From a virus: a stretch of DNA of 25,722 nt. Positions 8,123-16,002 of this stretch are shown in pieces (within the stretch, counting starts at the first letter, position 1; each line of letters begins with the position of its first letter). The DNA lies in IMG/VR virus record IMGVR_UViG_3300037264_001066, positions 1 through 25,722 of that record. One strand, given 5' to 3'. The notes under the pieces are model-generated. The model searched no databases, had not been told where the DNA came from, and was given only the letters and a program-made list of their open reading frames with translations. A program made the translations under genes and the position numbers.

Positions 8123-8194
8123 CCCTGGGCTGTCAGGAGCGTTCCGGTGGTTTGGAAGGCAAACGCTAGGCGAATTTCTGCCAAATAGGGATCC

Positions 8195-8220
8195 GGGGAC
8201 AAACTCGCGGATTTGTCCCC
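8195..8220. repeat. palindrome GGGGACAAA / TTTGTCCCC
   Basis: Perfect 9-bp inverted repeat with an 8-base loop. GGGGACAAA also occurs at 8116-8124 on the minus strand, so the element is repeated. Confidence 0.5.
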
Positions 8221-8247
8221 TATGCAGGTCCAGCGAAAATCTGGAAG

Positions 8248-8265
8248 AAAGTTACTTGGAACTTT
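8248..8265. repeat. palindrome AAAGTT / AACTTT
   Basis: Perfect 6-bp inverted repeat around ACTTGG. Its 16-bp core differs by only two bases from that at 8101-8116, so it is a second copy of that element. Confidence 0.45.
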
Positions 8266-8290
8266 CGGAGGGAGTTTCTCGCAGGAGCGA

Positions 8291-8322
8291 CCCGACAAAT
8301 CTATACGGGTATATTTGTCGGG
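8291..8322. repeat. 32-bp palindrome with GACAAAT arms
   Basis: CCCGACAAAT pairs with ATTTGTCGGG, and after a 2-base bulge ATAC pairs with GTAT, making a 14-bp stem around GG. It carries the GACAAA motif seen in the other palindromes here. It could form a hairpin or cruciform, but has no T tract of terminator type. Confidence 0.5.
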
Positions 8323-8354
8323 TAATTTTCTCGCATGCGACGAAACGACCGAGG

Positions 8355-8390
8355 CCAGGTGCAGACCAGGTGCAATGCACCTACCTGCAC
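8355..8390. repeat. CAGGTGCA operator-like cluster
   Basis: CCAGGTGCA occurs twice in direct orientation with starts 11 bp apart (8355 and 8366), one helical turn. The second copy pairs with TGCACCT to make a perfect palindrome at 8368-8382, followed by CCTGCAC. The spacing and symmetry suggest binding of a dimeric regulator. It begins 10 bases beyond the head-morphogenesis gene's stop codon. Confidence 0.45.
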
Positions 8391-8399
8391 ATGCTCTAG

Positions 8400-8990
8400 C
8401 TACGCCGCCTCGGCGAATTCCAGCATGCTCGGCTCGTCAGGGTGCGGCTCCTTGACGAAGCGGCGATATCGGCCGATCTCCGAGGGGACGATCACGTATC
8501 CGGTGCGCTGGCAGTTCGGGTGAGCGATCGGATGATTCCGCCACGTTTCGAGCGTCCAGATGGCCCCGTTCGCAAACTTGCACCACTCGTCCGATGTTCC
8601 GTCGATGATCTTGACCAGCTCGTAGCCGTCATCCTCGGCGCGATCGATGAACCCGACGTTCGAGGCAAGCGCCTCTTCCGTCCTTGCGATCACGAGGGCG
8701 CGGTCGCGGCCGAACTCTTTGAAGAGCGCGGCCTGGAGCTCGGCCACGTCGAGGTACTTTCCCTCTTCCGCCATGCGCCGAATCTCAGCGACGCGCGCGA
8801 TCGAGTCTCCCTTGAGCTGCTCGGAGAGTCGGCGGAGGCGCCGCTCGACGTACTCGATCCCGCGCTCGAAGGCTCGCTCTCGGTTCCCGACGGCTCGCTC
8901 GGCGCCTGGGAATGAGGCTCCCTGATAGGCACCGATGAATGCCCGGATGAGCGCGTCGAGAAGCTCAGTCTGCGCGGCCGTGTACGCCAT
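8400..8990 (-). CDS. phage head morphogenesis protein (SPP1 gp7 / Mu F-like)
   Basis: Protein of 196 residues. Residues about 95-165 carry the family pattern: ALVIARTEEALASNVG, a Gly-Tyr helix end (DDGYELVKIIDG), SDEWCKFANG and the Cys-Pro ending HPIAHPNCQRTG. These resemble the SPP1 gp7/Mu F-type domain found in minor capsid proteins just after the portal. This group helps head assembly or DNA ejection. It is shorter than most family members (often over 250 residues), so the N-terminal portion may be reduced. It lies 12 bases after the portal gene, as is standard. The Cys-rich C-terminus may bind metal. Confidence 0.72.
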   Translation of the reverse strand: MAYTAAQTELLDALIRAFIGAYQGASFPGAERAVGNRERAFERGIEYVERRLRRLSEQLKGDSIARVAEIRRMAEEGKYLDVAELQAALFKEFGRDRALVIARTEEALASNVGFIDRAEDDGYELVKIIDGTSDEWCKFANGAIWTLETWRNHPIAHPNCQRTGYVIVPSEIGRYRRFVKEPHPDEPSMLEFAEAA

Positions 8991-9002
8991 CGCGGGCGAG
9001 CC

Positions 9003-10955
9003 TCACTTCTTCGGCAGCGTTGACGGTGGCGCATCAGCCGCGAGAATCGCGGGGGCGATCTCGGCGAGGTACGCGGTTACCGCCGATTGGATTCGTCGCT
9101 GATTCCGAAGCTGGCCTGGTCGCTTCTTCAACCGATCCTCAGCCGCCTTGAAAACAGCGTCGGGATCGGCACCGTCGACGAGAGAAGCACGAACGTCTGC
9201 GGCGATCTCGTCGGGGATGGCGGCGTTTACGAACGAACGAGCCGGCCCGTTCTTCGCGACGACTCGGCGCCAGGTCGCGAGTTCTGAGCGCGCGGCTTTG
9301 TAGAGTTCGCCATCGGCTGGCTTCTCGATCTCGGCTTTCTTCTCTTCGATCGCAACTTCTTCTTCGGCGTCGGACTGGATCGCCAACGGCGGAGGGGCCG
9401 GGAGACCAAGACGCGAAGCGATGGCGCCTCGAATGTCGTTGATCATCCCCTCGTCGCCGAGAGCCTTCATTCGCTCAAGGGCCAGCGTCAGCTCGTTGAA
9501 CGAGATGCCCGCTTCTACGACGGCGGCCGCTGGTTCCTCGTCCGATCCCTCTCCGTTCATCGGGAGAGCCGGCACGCCGGAGACGATCGGGCCGACAGGA
9601 AGCGCGCGGATCTCGTCATCCGGAGCCATGCCGAGAATCTGCTCGGACACGTACGAGCGCCTGAGAATCCCCTCGTTCATGAAGATCTGAAGAACGCCAG
9701 CGCGCTCAGGGGATACGTCGGTCTCGTCGATCACCCACGCGAACTTGAGCAGATCGTCACCGGCGCGCTGCTCCTCCAGCTCGGTCACGATCGAGGAGAT
9801 CGTCGCCTTGAGCGGGCGAGTGCCGAGGTCCGTGTTCATCCCCTCGGCGACTTCCGCGGTTGCGCGGTTCTGCATCGTGACGAACGGCATCGGGTTGACC
9901 GAGAACATGGCGCAGATTACCCGCGCGATCCACTCGTCTTGCTCGCGAGACCAGACTGGCTCCTTGATCTCCTTCGGCGATGCGTTCGGTGGGAGCGGCA
10001 CGAGGCGCCAGCGCGCGGCGTCGTCGCCCGTGAGCTGTTCGTTCAGGAGGTCGAACCACATCCTCACGCTGTCCGGAGCCATGTCCGGGACTTGGACGAA
10101 GACACGCGGGATCGAACCGTCGGTGTAGTACGAGAGATTGAAGCACCAGCGGCGAATGCCCATTACGATGTGAAGCAAGCACATCTCGACGAGCGAGCGG
10201 CCGTAAGGGGAATCAACCTGCGGATTCGTTGGCCGGTAGAAAAGCTCGTTCGCATCGTAGCTGCCGCGGATGATTCCGTGGATAACCTGCTCATATGCCG
10301 GGTTCGGCGCTTGCGGCGTGTGCCCGAAGTTGTCGATCAGGAGCTTGATCGTCTTGCCGTCGACCTGGCAGAAGGAGTGAACCCGACCGCCCTTGTCGAA
10401 CTGCGGATAGACAGTCATCGCGTCGGTCACGAAGATCTCGAAGAGGAGTCCGAAGAGCCATTGGTCCCAGCGGAGATTGTCGAGGCGGTTCGGTTTCTCC
10501 CAGAACTTCCTAGCCTCGTTGATCCGCGCGAGAACGAATGGATCGCGCGCCACTAGCGGGTCTCGCGGCTGGAACGTGAACTCCATCGAGGCCATTTCAT
10601 CGGAGCGCGCTCGGATCGCGTACTGGAGAACGTCGTTCTGTCGCGTTACCGCGGCGAGGATGCTGAATGCGTTCTGATCTCCGAACCCAGCGCGGGGCGT
10701 TCGCTGGAGGTTGACCGATGAGGGGAAGTCGAACGCGCGCGGGACGACGCCTTCGTAGAACGGTGGGAACGGAATGCCGGGAGCCGGGAAGTCGCGAGTG
10801 TTGAACGCCGGCCCGTTGACCGACGGAGCTTCGAGACGAGAGACCGCCGGCCGGCCGATCATGTCCATCGGCTGCTGCGTCGTGACGAACTGCGACGGGT
10901 TCGCGCCGAAGAGATCGAGCGGCGCGGCGATTGTCTTCATCACTTCGCGGATCAT
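9003..10955 (-). CDS. portal protein with long C-terminal extension
   Basis: Protein of 650 residues. ATG 10955 overlaps the terminase stop as ATGA, so this start is preferred over an open frame extending upstream. Core portal features: ILAAVTRQNDVLQYAIRARS, a Trp/Leu-rich region RLDNLRWDQWLFGLLFEIFV, VDSPYGRSLVEMCLLHIVMG and ARVICAMFSVNPMPFV with a following Asn-rich turn. The portal forms the dodecameric DNA channel at one head vertex and docks the terminase. After about residue 470 the protein has an extension rich in Glu/Lys/Ala and ending in basic helices (LKKRPGQLRNQRRIQSAV), beyond the usual portal length. Order terminase, portal, head morphogenesis is the standard packaging module. 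Confidence 0.82.
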   Translation of the reverse strand: MIREVMKTIAAPLDLFGANPSQFVTTQQPMDMIGRPAVSRLEAPSVNGPAFNTRDFPAPGIPFPPFYEGVVPRAFDFPSSVNLQRTPRAGFGDQNAFSILAAVTRQNDVLQYAIRARSDEMASMEFTFQPRDPLVARDPFVLARINEARKFWEKPNRLDNLRWDQWLFGLLFEIFVTDAMTVYPQFDKGGRVHSFCQVDGKTIKLLIDNFGHTPQAPNPAYEQVIHGIIRGSYDANELFYRPTNPQVDSPYGRSLVEMCLLHIVMGIRRWCFNLSYYTDGSIPRVFVQVPDMAPDSVRMWFDLLNEQLTGDDAARWRLVPLPPNASPKEIKEPVWSREQDEWIARVICAMFSVNPMPFVTMQNRATAEVAEGMNTDLGTRPLKATISSIVTELEEQRAGDDLLKFAWVIDETDVSPERAGVLQIFMNEGILRRSYVSEQILGMAPDDEIRALPVGPIVSGVPALPMNGEGSDEEPAAAVVEAGISFNELTLALERMKALGDEGMINDIRGAIASRLGLPAPPPLAIQSDAEEEVAIEEKKAEIEKPADGELYKAARSELATWRRVVAKNGPARSFVNAAIPDEIAADVRASLVDGADPDAVFKAAEDRLKKRPGQLRNQRRIQSAVTAYLAEIAPAILAADAPPSTLPKK

Positions 10956-12400
10956 GCGGCGATCCTCCCGAGTCTCTCTCTCTCTTCTCGTTCGAGGCGC
11001 TTCTGCTTGAGGCTCTCGAGGAACCCGATGTAGCCGTGCCCACCGGTGTAGATCGGCGGGGCTGATGCGATCATCAGCGAGTCGAACCGATCGGGCGATG
11101 AGAAACCATCCGGCGTCTTGATCAGCTCGATTTTCCCGCCGGTGATCGGTTTGAATCGGACTTGGAGGATCTGACTTCGGAGGATCGGATCTCTCGGGAG
11201 GGAGATGGCGCGCTCGTTGATGCGCTTGACGAGATGCCACGCCGCCTCGGTCGAGCGGTTCTTGAAGCGCTCCGGCTGGTTCGCTGCCGCGTTCGCGACG
11301 AACTCTTCGACCTTCCCGTCCCAGCCCCAGCTCTTGATTTCGCTCACCGGGCCGGCGCCGTAGCCGATCGCGTCGACTGCGATCGTTCGAGCTCCAGCTG
11401 TCCGCGCGCGCTCGACGGCGATGGAGGATATCTGCACCGTGTCCCGAATTCTCATGCAGACTTGGCCGATGAGATCGTCGCCGATCATGGTCGAGATGAC
11501 GCTCTCGTCTCCGTCCGTCGAGAACGCCACGTCAACGCCGATCCGCGGTTCGCCCTTGAGACTCGGCGCTCTCTCCATGCACGCATCGACCGCTGCTGGG
11601 CTCGCGCTCCAGGCCCCTCCGTCGTCGTCGAGGTATTGAGCCATCCCGCGAGCGAGGAACTCCGGTGCGTCAATTCCGCCGCAAGCGAAGGCCAGCTCAT
11701 CACGTGCGTGCTCTGCTCCTGGGATACCGGCGCGGATCATCTCCTCGATGGTCCCGACGTAGCGGAGAACGTCCGTTCGCGGCGACGTGTCGAGTTCGTA
11801 GAACGGGCCGGCCTTCTGCCACGGCGTCGTTATCCACGCGTCGATCGTTTCGGGTGCGTCGAGTGATCCCTGCGTTGCGCGAATGACCTGCGCCGGAACA
11901 GCCTTCGCCTCGTCGACGAATCGCCCCGCAGCGAACGCAGAGTGAGAGCCCTCGAGGTTCTCGAAGTTGTCGGACGCGACGCCGTAGCCAAACCAGTCCG
12001 CCTCGATCTCCAGCCGACACGAGTCGAGAACGCGCCCATCGGGGAGGAGAAGCGAGCGGAGCCACGCCGCCTTGATCTCGCGCCAGAGCAGGTTCGAGAC
12101 CTGCCGCCACGTCGGCGCCGTCGTGATCGCGCGAGAGCCGGGGCGCGTGAACATGTACCAGAGAAAGAGCCACGCCATGAGGCGCGTCTTGCCCCAGCCG
12201 TGGCACGTCCGCATGAGGAGCTTGAGATGCTTCCGGCCTGCTTCGAGTTCGAGCCCGATGTCGACGAGGACTCGCTCCTGTTCGTCGCGTGGTTCGTCAC
12301 CGATGACGTGCCGAACGAAAAGCAGCGGCTCGTGGCGGAGGAGAATCAACCCATCCGCGATGCTATTCCTCTCGACTCTCATGGATTCTCGTTGACTCAC
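10952..12400 (-). CDS. terL: large terminase subunit
   Basis: Protein of 482 residues from GTG 12400; an ATG at 12382 is an alternative. The ATPase domain has a Walker A-like motif RTCHGWGKT (residues 64-72), the following ITTAPTWRQV segment, an EGSHS motif (150-154) and a Walker B-like FVDEA (161-165). The nuclease domain begins with IGVDVAFSTDGDES (Asp at about 290), has further strands with Asp, and ends at SPDRFDSLMIA (435-445), which carries two more Asp residues. These are the expected metal-binding acidic residues of the RNase H-like domain. The enzyme pumps DNA into the prohead and cuts concatemers. ATGA coupling to the portal gene supports the assignment. Confidence 0.88.
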   Translation of the reverse strand: MSQRESMRVERNSIADGLILLRHEPLLFVRHVIGDEPRDEQERVLVDIGLELEAGRKHLKLLMRTCHGWGKTRLMAWLFLWYMFTRPGSRAITTAPTWRQVSNLLWREIKAAWLRSLLLPDGRVLDSCRLEIEADWFGYGVASDNFENLEGSHSAFAAGRFVDEAKAVPAQVIRATQGSLDAPETIDAWITTPWQKAGPFYELDTSPRTDVLRYVGTIEEMIRAGIPGAEHARDELAFACGGIDAPEFLARGMAQYLDDDGGAWSASPAAVDACMERAPSLKGEPRIGVDVAFSTDGDESVISTMIGDDLIGQVCMRIRDTVQISSIAVERARTAGARTIAVDAIGYGAGPVSEIKSWGWDGKVEEFVANAAANQPERFKNRSTEAAWHLVKRINERAISLPRDPILRSQILQVRFKPITGGKIELIKTPDGFSSPDRFDSLMIASAPPIYTGGHGYIGFLESLKQKRLEREERERLGRIAA

Positions 12401-12422
12401 GCCCGCTCTGGTCCTCTCTCGC

Positions 12423-12635
12423 TCACTTCCTGAGCGGGAGGACTTTCTTCGGGCCGACTTCCTGGCAGAACGTCGCGGCGTACTTCTCCTCCATCTCGAC
12501 TACGAAGAGTTGCTGCTTCGTCGTAGCGAGCTGCGCCTCTGACGTCAACCGCCGTCGCGACCGATCGAGCTTGTCGAGGTTCTGCCGCTCGTCCTCGGTC
12601 ATCTGCTTCGTGAGCTGCTCCATGGTGATCTGCAT
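12423..12635 (-). CDS. small coiled-coil-like hypothetical protein
   Basis: 70-residue protein starting at ATG 12635 with a GGGAAAG SD. It is highly charged and helical (MTEDERQNLDKLDRSRRRLTS then a Lys/Leu/Glu-rich part) and ends in basic residues, so it may form a short coiled coil. Its ATG frame runs between the fibre-like gene and the terminase. I recognise no family. A role in packaging or as a small assembly factor is possible from position only. Other open frames over this DNA are low in complexity and lack good starts. Confidence 0.6.
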   Translation of the reverse strand: MQITMEQLTKQMTEDERQNLDKLDRSRRRLTSEAQLATTKQQLFVVEMEEKYAATFCQEVGPKKVLPLRK

Positions 12636-12667
12636 GCTTTCCCTTTCGTCCCTTCGTTGATTCGGTC

Positions 12668-14131
12668 CTACCCAGCAATGAGACCGTGACCTGTCGAGGC
12701 CCGTGCGCGGGCGAGCAGTGAATTCAGCGCGGCTCGCGCCTCTACATCGATGACGGCTCCGCCGGTCGCGTCGGCGACGGCAGCGCCCTGGGCGGCGACG
12801 ACCTGCGTTCCATTGACGAGATACGAGAGCGAGTCCCATGACGTGTAGGCCGAGTCATCCGCGACACGCGCCCGGAGCGTTGCGCCGGAACGGACGATCG
12901 CAGGGAATGACGACGTGATGCCGTCGAGGCAGAGCCGAATCGGCGTAACGCCAGCATCCCCGCTTTGAATCTGCACCGTGTGAGTCGCGATGCCGGCTCT
13001 CGAGATGTGCGGCGAGCCCGTACTATTCCCGAGCCACAGTGTTCCGCCGCTTGTTCCTGGGCCACGGAGCTCAATGTTTCCAAGAATCATCGACGTGTGG
13101 AAGCTCTGCCCGCTGACCCGATTCCTCCATCTGATTTCATTCGCAACCGCCGAGAATTCGCCACGAATAAACTCGGTCGCGTTGTCGAATCCGAAGAAGA
13201 TCGAACTCCCGTCTGCGAATGGGGTCTGAAGTTTTATCGCCGTCGGTGTCGAGTTGATGTAGTTCGTATTTCCTGGCGTGAACCCATAGCGCGACGAGAC
13301 AACGTGCCCGTCTATAGAAATACTCCCAACCTGTGGCGTCGGTGGCGGTGTCGCCTGTAACACGACCGCCGCCAGCGTTGCCCATGACGGGAGGCCAGCG
13401 GCAACGGTTAGAACCTGCCCCGCCGTCCCGATCGGGAGAGCCGAGATCGTGTCGAGCGCCGAGGCGTAGGGCAGCGCGCCTGATGCGAACGTCGAGAGCC
13501 CCGTGCCACCGTGCGGGACGTCGACGACGGGGAGCTGTGCGTTGAGCGCCGTGCCGGAGATGTCGGTGAACGCGATGTTCGCCCACGCCGAGAGCCCGGC
13601 GACCGTCCCGAGGAACTGGCCGTTCGTTCCCGGAGTGAACTGCGAGAGCGCGAGCGAACCGGAGATCTGTGAGAACGAGTAGTCACCGATCTCCGCTATG
13701 ACGTCCGGGCCGACTCGACCGAAAACACTCATCACCCCCATGCCCGCAGCCGTGTCGACGTAGCTCTTCGTCGCTGCGTCAGTGCTCACGAGCGGATCGG
13801 CGAGCCCGTGGAGAATGAGCCCCTGGAGATCGAGCGAGACGCTGACCGGGAGCGGGTTCACGCCAGCGAACGGCACAATCGCCTTCGTCCCGAGGCTCTC
13901 GAATGTTCCCGCGCCCGCGTCGCTGATCACGTCGAAGAATGCTGGGACCGGCGCCGAGCCGTCACCGACTCTGAGGTTTCTCGGCGTCGCCGTGTAGAGC
14001 CCCGAGATCAGCGTGCCCTCTACCGCGTTCGCCTCCTCGGCATAGAAGAACCCGAGACCGAGCGAGAGGTACGCTCGCCCGAGTTGATTGAAGTGACCCG
14101 AGACAAGATCCTCGGTCGGTCGGACGTTCAT
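12668..14131 (-). CDS. tail fibre / receptor-binding-like protein
   Basis: Protein of 487 residues. ATG 14131 overlaps the previous gene's stop as ATGA; an open frame extends 17 codons upstream but overlaps that gene. Features: a short N-terminal stretch (VRPTEDLVSGHFNQLGRAYL), a TDAATKSYVDTAAG motif and HGGTGLSTFASG, both usual in fibre shafts. Two shaft repeats with GTNGQFLGTVAGLSAW and GTAGQVLTVAAGLPSW differ at few positions. A beta-rich globular portion follows and the protein ends with a helical EARAALNSLLARARA. There is no signal peptide. The chaperone-like terminal helix is typical of trimeric fibres. It lies just upstream of the terminase instead of after the tail genes, which is unusual. 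Confidence 0.72.
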   Translation of the reverse strand: MNVRPTEDLVSGHFNQLGRAYLSLGLGFFYAEEANAVEGTLISGLYTATPRNLRVGDGSAPVPAFFDVISDAGAGTFESLGTKAIVPFAGVNPLPVSVSLDLQGLILHGLADPLVSTDAATKSYVDTAAGMGVMSVFGRVGPDVIAEIGDYSFSQISGSLALSQFTPGTNGQFLGTVAGLSAWANIAFTDISGTALNAQLPVVDVPHGGTGLSTFASGALPYASALDTISALPIGTAGQVLTVAAGLPSWATLAAVVLQATPPPTPQVGSISIDGHVVSSRYGFTPGNTNYINSTPTAIKLQTPFADGSSIFFGFDNATEFIRGEFSAVANEIRWRNRVSGQSFHTSMILGNIELRGPGTSGGTLWLGNSTGSPHISRAGIATHTVQIQSGDAGVTPIRLCLDGITSSFPAIVRSGATLRARVADDSAYTSWDSLSYLVNGTQVVAAQGAAVADATGGAVIDVEARAALNSLLARARASTGHGLIAG

Positions 14132-14859
14132 GCTGATGCCTCCGTCACTAACAGTTCCTCCCAGCCAGCGGCCGGGAGCCATTCGATATCACCGGCGACG
14201 ACGTTCTTGATTCCAACGTCGAGGATGATGAGCTGCGGTTCATCGATGTCGGACGGCCCGAAGTTCACGAGAGCGAGCGCGTGGTCTCCGTCCGTGAACC
14301 CGGACGCTCCCGCGACCACGGCTGCCGCGATCGAGCCAGGCGTCCCGAGTCCCGAGAGGTTCCCATTGGTCGCGCTCTCGTCGTCGAAGGGCTCGACCTC
14401 GACGAGATCCGCGTCGGCGACGTCCGGGTAGGTCGCGTTACCGAGGACGATTCCAGTCGCCGCGAACCCGTTCGCCCCCTCGGCCGCGAGATAGAGCGTC
14501 GTGCCCGTGGTCCGCGTCGCGTAGATCCGCTGCGTGACCGTGCCCGTCGGGCCAGCTGGGAACATGGCCGAGAGCCGACGGAACCCCGGACTCGTTATGA
14601 GCGGCGCGGTGATCGGACCCGGCAGAGTCCAGCCGCCGTAGATCGGTAGGGCCAGCACGCCGTCGTCGGGAATCCCGAACCCCTTCGCCACGTCGGTCAC
14701 GTCGCGATTGCGGAAGAGCACGGTTCCGGGTCGGTCGCGTCTCCGGCCTGTCATGAAGATCAGATCTTGCGGCGAGGAGAAGTCGATCGGCGCCCCTCTG
14801 CGAGTGAACCGCCTCACGATGAGCTGCCCGACGGAACGTTGCTTGACGCGAGTCTGCAC
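14128..14859 (-). CDS. hypothetical virion-associated protein beside the fibre gene
   Basis: Protein of 243 residues from GTG 14859 with SD GAGAGGGG, chosen over an open frame that runs upstream across the preceding gene. The N-terminus is basic (VQTRVKQRSVGQLIVRRFTR). The body is beta-rich, with many Gly/Ala and Asp residues: WTLPGPITAPLITSPGF, TQRIYATRTTGTTLYLAAEG and LVEVEPFDDESATNGN. A C-terminal segment ends ECELL-like (WEELLVTEASA). I recognise no family. The ATGA coupling to the fibre gene suggests a tail-tip or fibre-associated role, such as baseplate or connector piece. Other possibilities cannot be excluded. Confidence 0.6.
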   Translation of the reverse strand: MQTRVKQRSVGQLIVRRFTRRGAPIDFSSPQDLIFMTGRRRDRPGTVLFRNRDVTDVAKGFGIPDDGVLALPIYGGWTLPGPITAPLITSPGFRRLSAMFPAGPTGTVTQRIYATRTTGTTLYLAAEGANGFAATGIVLGNATYPDVADADLVEVEPFDDESATNGNLSGLGTPGSIAAAVVAGASGFTDGDHALALVNFGPSDIDEPQLIILDVGIKNVVAGDIEWLPAAGWEELLVTEASA

Positions 14860-14875
14860 CTTTCGCGCCCCTCTC

Positions 14876-15133
14876 TCAGCTCGGGCGAAGCGGCCGGAGC
14901 CGGACTTCGAAACGTCGCTCGATGAATCGCCGGAGGCTCTCGTTCGGGCCTCCACCGAATGGCGTCTCGGCGAGAGCCATCGGAAACCCGACGCGCATCT
15001 CTCGGCGCGGGACGGTTCCGAGCGACGCCTCGACGACGCCGACCTCATCCGAGTCGGCAGCGATCACCGGCCCGACCGCGAACGGAAACGGGAATGCTCC
15101 GGGAAAGCCTATCGCGTCTGATCGCCTCGCCAC
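14876..15133 (-). CDS. small hypothetical protein in the fibre module
   Basis: 85-residue protein starting at GTG 15133, without a clear SD. The sequence is Phe/Gly/Pro-rich near the start (IGFPGAFPFPFAVGP) and basic at the end (RRFEVRLRPLRPS). No domain is recognised. It is followed, after a 16-base gap, by the beta-rich gene that in turn couples to the fibre gene. All three genes lie between the small-terminase candidate and the large terminase. It may be a fibre- or tail-tip-associated piece, but there is no direct evidence. Confidence 0.5.
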   Translation of the reverse strand: MARRSDAIGFPGAFPFPFAVGPVIAADSDEVGVVEASLGTVPRREMRVGFPMALAETPFGGGPNESLRRFIERRFEVRLRPLRPS

Positions 15134-15165
15134 GACGGAGAGCGTAGGCCCCCCGCCTCACGGCG

Positions 15166-15657
15166 TCAAGCCGGAGGCTCCTCCTCGGGCTTCGGCGGGA
15201 GGACTTCGACGACGATCGGCTTCTTCGACCGAGCCTCTTCGATCTCGCGTCTCCAGGTCTCGATCCGATCCGGCGTCGCGTTCTGCGTGAGGAGTTCGCG
15301 GAGCGTTTTCGGCTGCCCGTTTCCGTTCTCCTCCTGAGTCGCCAGGATCTCATCGGCGGTCACCTCATTGGGCGGCATGAGGACGCGAACGAGAGCGATG
15401 TACGGGTACGGGTTGCCGCCGAGGAGAAGCTGGTGGATCGTCTGCTTGGCGAGTTCCAAGTCCTCGCTGACGTACTCGATCATCCGTCGGCGGACTGTCA
15501 GGCGGAGCTTCTGCGACTTGCCGCCGCTCCCCTTCGGCCTGCCCGGGCCTGCTTTCGGATGGAACTTGAGCCACCAGCCGCGAGTCTTGTTCGGCGGCTT
15601 GACGACCTCGGGTTCAACGATTGGCTCGGGTAGATTCCCGTCGCTCTCGGTTCCCAT
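15166..15657 (-). CDS. candidate small terminase subunit
   Basis: Protein of 163 residues. A GPGRPKGSGGKSQKL stretch (residues 38-51) is followed by a helix with RRRMIEYVSEDLELAKQTIH and then LLLGGNPYPYIALVRVLMPP. Proteins with a GRPKGS entry, helices and a 'Y-x-x-L-V-x-x-L-x-P' segment are often the small terminase-like proteins near terL, which recognise the packaging site. The N-terminus is Pro/Glu/Val-rich and probably disordered; the C-terminus is charged. The start lacks a clear SD. It is unusual that about 2.5 kb of fibre-like genes separate it from the large terminase. This identification is moderate and needs comparison with known families. Confidence 0.55.
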   Translation of the reverse strand: MGTESDGNLPEPIVEPEVVKPPNKTRGWWLKFHPKAGPGRPKGSGGKSQKLRLTVRRRMIEYVSEDLELAKQTIHQLLLGGNPYPYIALVRVLMPPNEVTADEILATQEENGNGQPKTLRELLTQNATPDRIETWRREIEEARSKKPIVVEVLPPKPEEEPPA

Positions 15658-15708
15658 CGAAGAAACAATACTCCGAAAACTACTCGCCGGCTTGTCCGCG
15701 CGGTGGCT

Positions 15709-16002
15709 TTACGACGCGAGGAAACTCATCGCGCCGCGGATCACGAGCGTACCGAGTGCGGTGCCGACGACCCCGAGAACGAGCCACGTGATGCAGCCTC
15801 GCATCGCTCCGAGAACCTTGGTGATGTTCTCTTCGATCCTGTCGAGGCGTTTCTCAACGTTCGTGATCGCCTCGGCGGTGAGTTCGTTCGTGACATGGAT
15901 CACCTCGAGCGCTGCCGCTTTACCGGCGGCTTCGGCCGCGAGTTGAAACGGATTCGGCGGGGCGTTCACTGGCGGTGGCGGGACGGGTGGGATTGTGCTC
16001 AC
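15709..16002 (-). CDS. XhlA/holin-like small membrane protein
   Basis: 97-residue protein from GTG 16002, coupled to the preceding gene by GTGA and with an upstream GAAAGGAAG. It has a Pro-rich N-terminus (IPPVPPPPVNAPPNPF), then a helical heptad-like region (NVEKRLDRIEENITKVL) and one hydrophobic segment near residues 72-95 (GCITWLVLGVVGTALG). Coiled coil plus one C-terminal membrane segment is the layout of XhlA-type proteins, which help the holin/lysis step. No endolysin is visible in the window, so the lysis role remains inferred. Another possibility is a membrane anchor for a head/tail or replication factor. Confidence 0.6.
   Translation of the reverse strand: MSTIPPVPPPPVNAPPNPFQLAAEAAGKAAALEVIHVTNELTAEAITNVEKRLDRIEENITKVLGAMRGCITWLVLGVVGTALGTLVIRGAMSFLAS

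Larger units (their letters stand above)
7950..8399. other. 450-bp non-coding region with palindromes upstream of the protease gene
   Basis: No convincing gene. The longest minus-strand frame (8104-8298) has no SD and no recognisable domain. The region holds a candidate promoter and at least five palindromic or repeated blocks built on GGGACAAA, AAGTT..AACTT and CAGGTGCA motifs (listed separately). It separates the packaging/head-morphogenesis genes from the protease, capsid and tail genes, so it may hold the control region for the second structural transcription unit. Confidence 0.55.

Noticed and set aside
8104-8298. 64-residue minus-strand frame in the palindrome region
   Set aside because: No SD, no recognised domain, and its GDK-type repeats follow directly from the repeated GGGGACAAA DNA. 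It is more likely a product of the palindromes.
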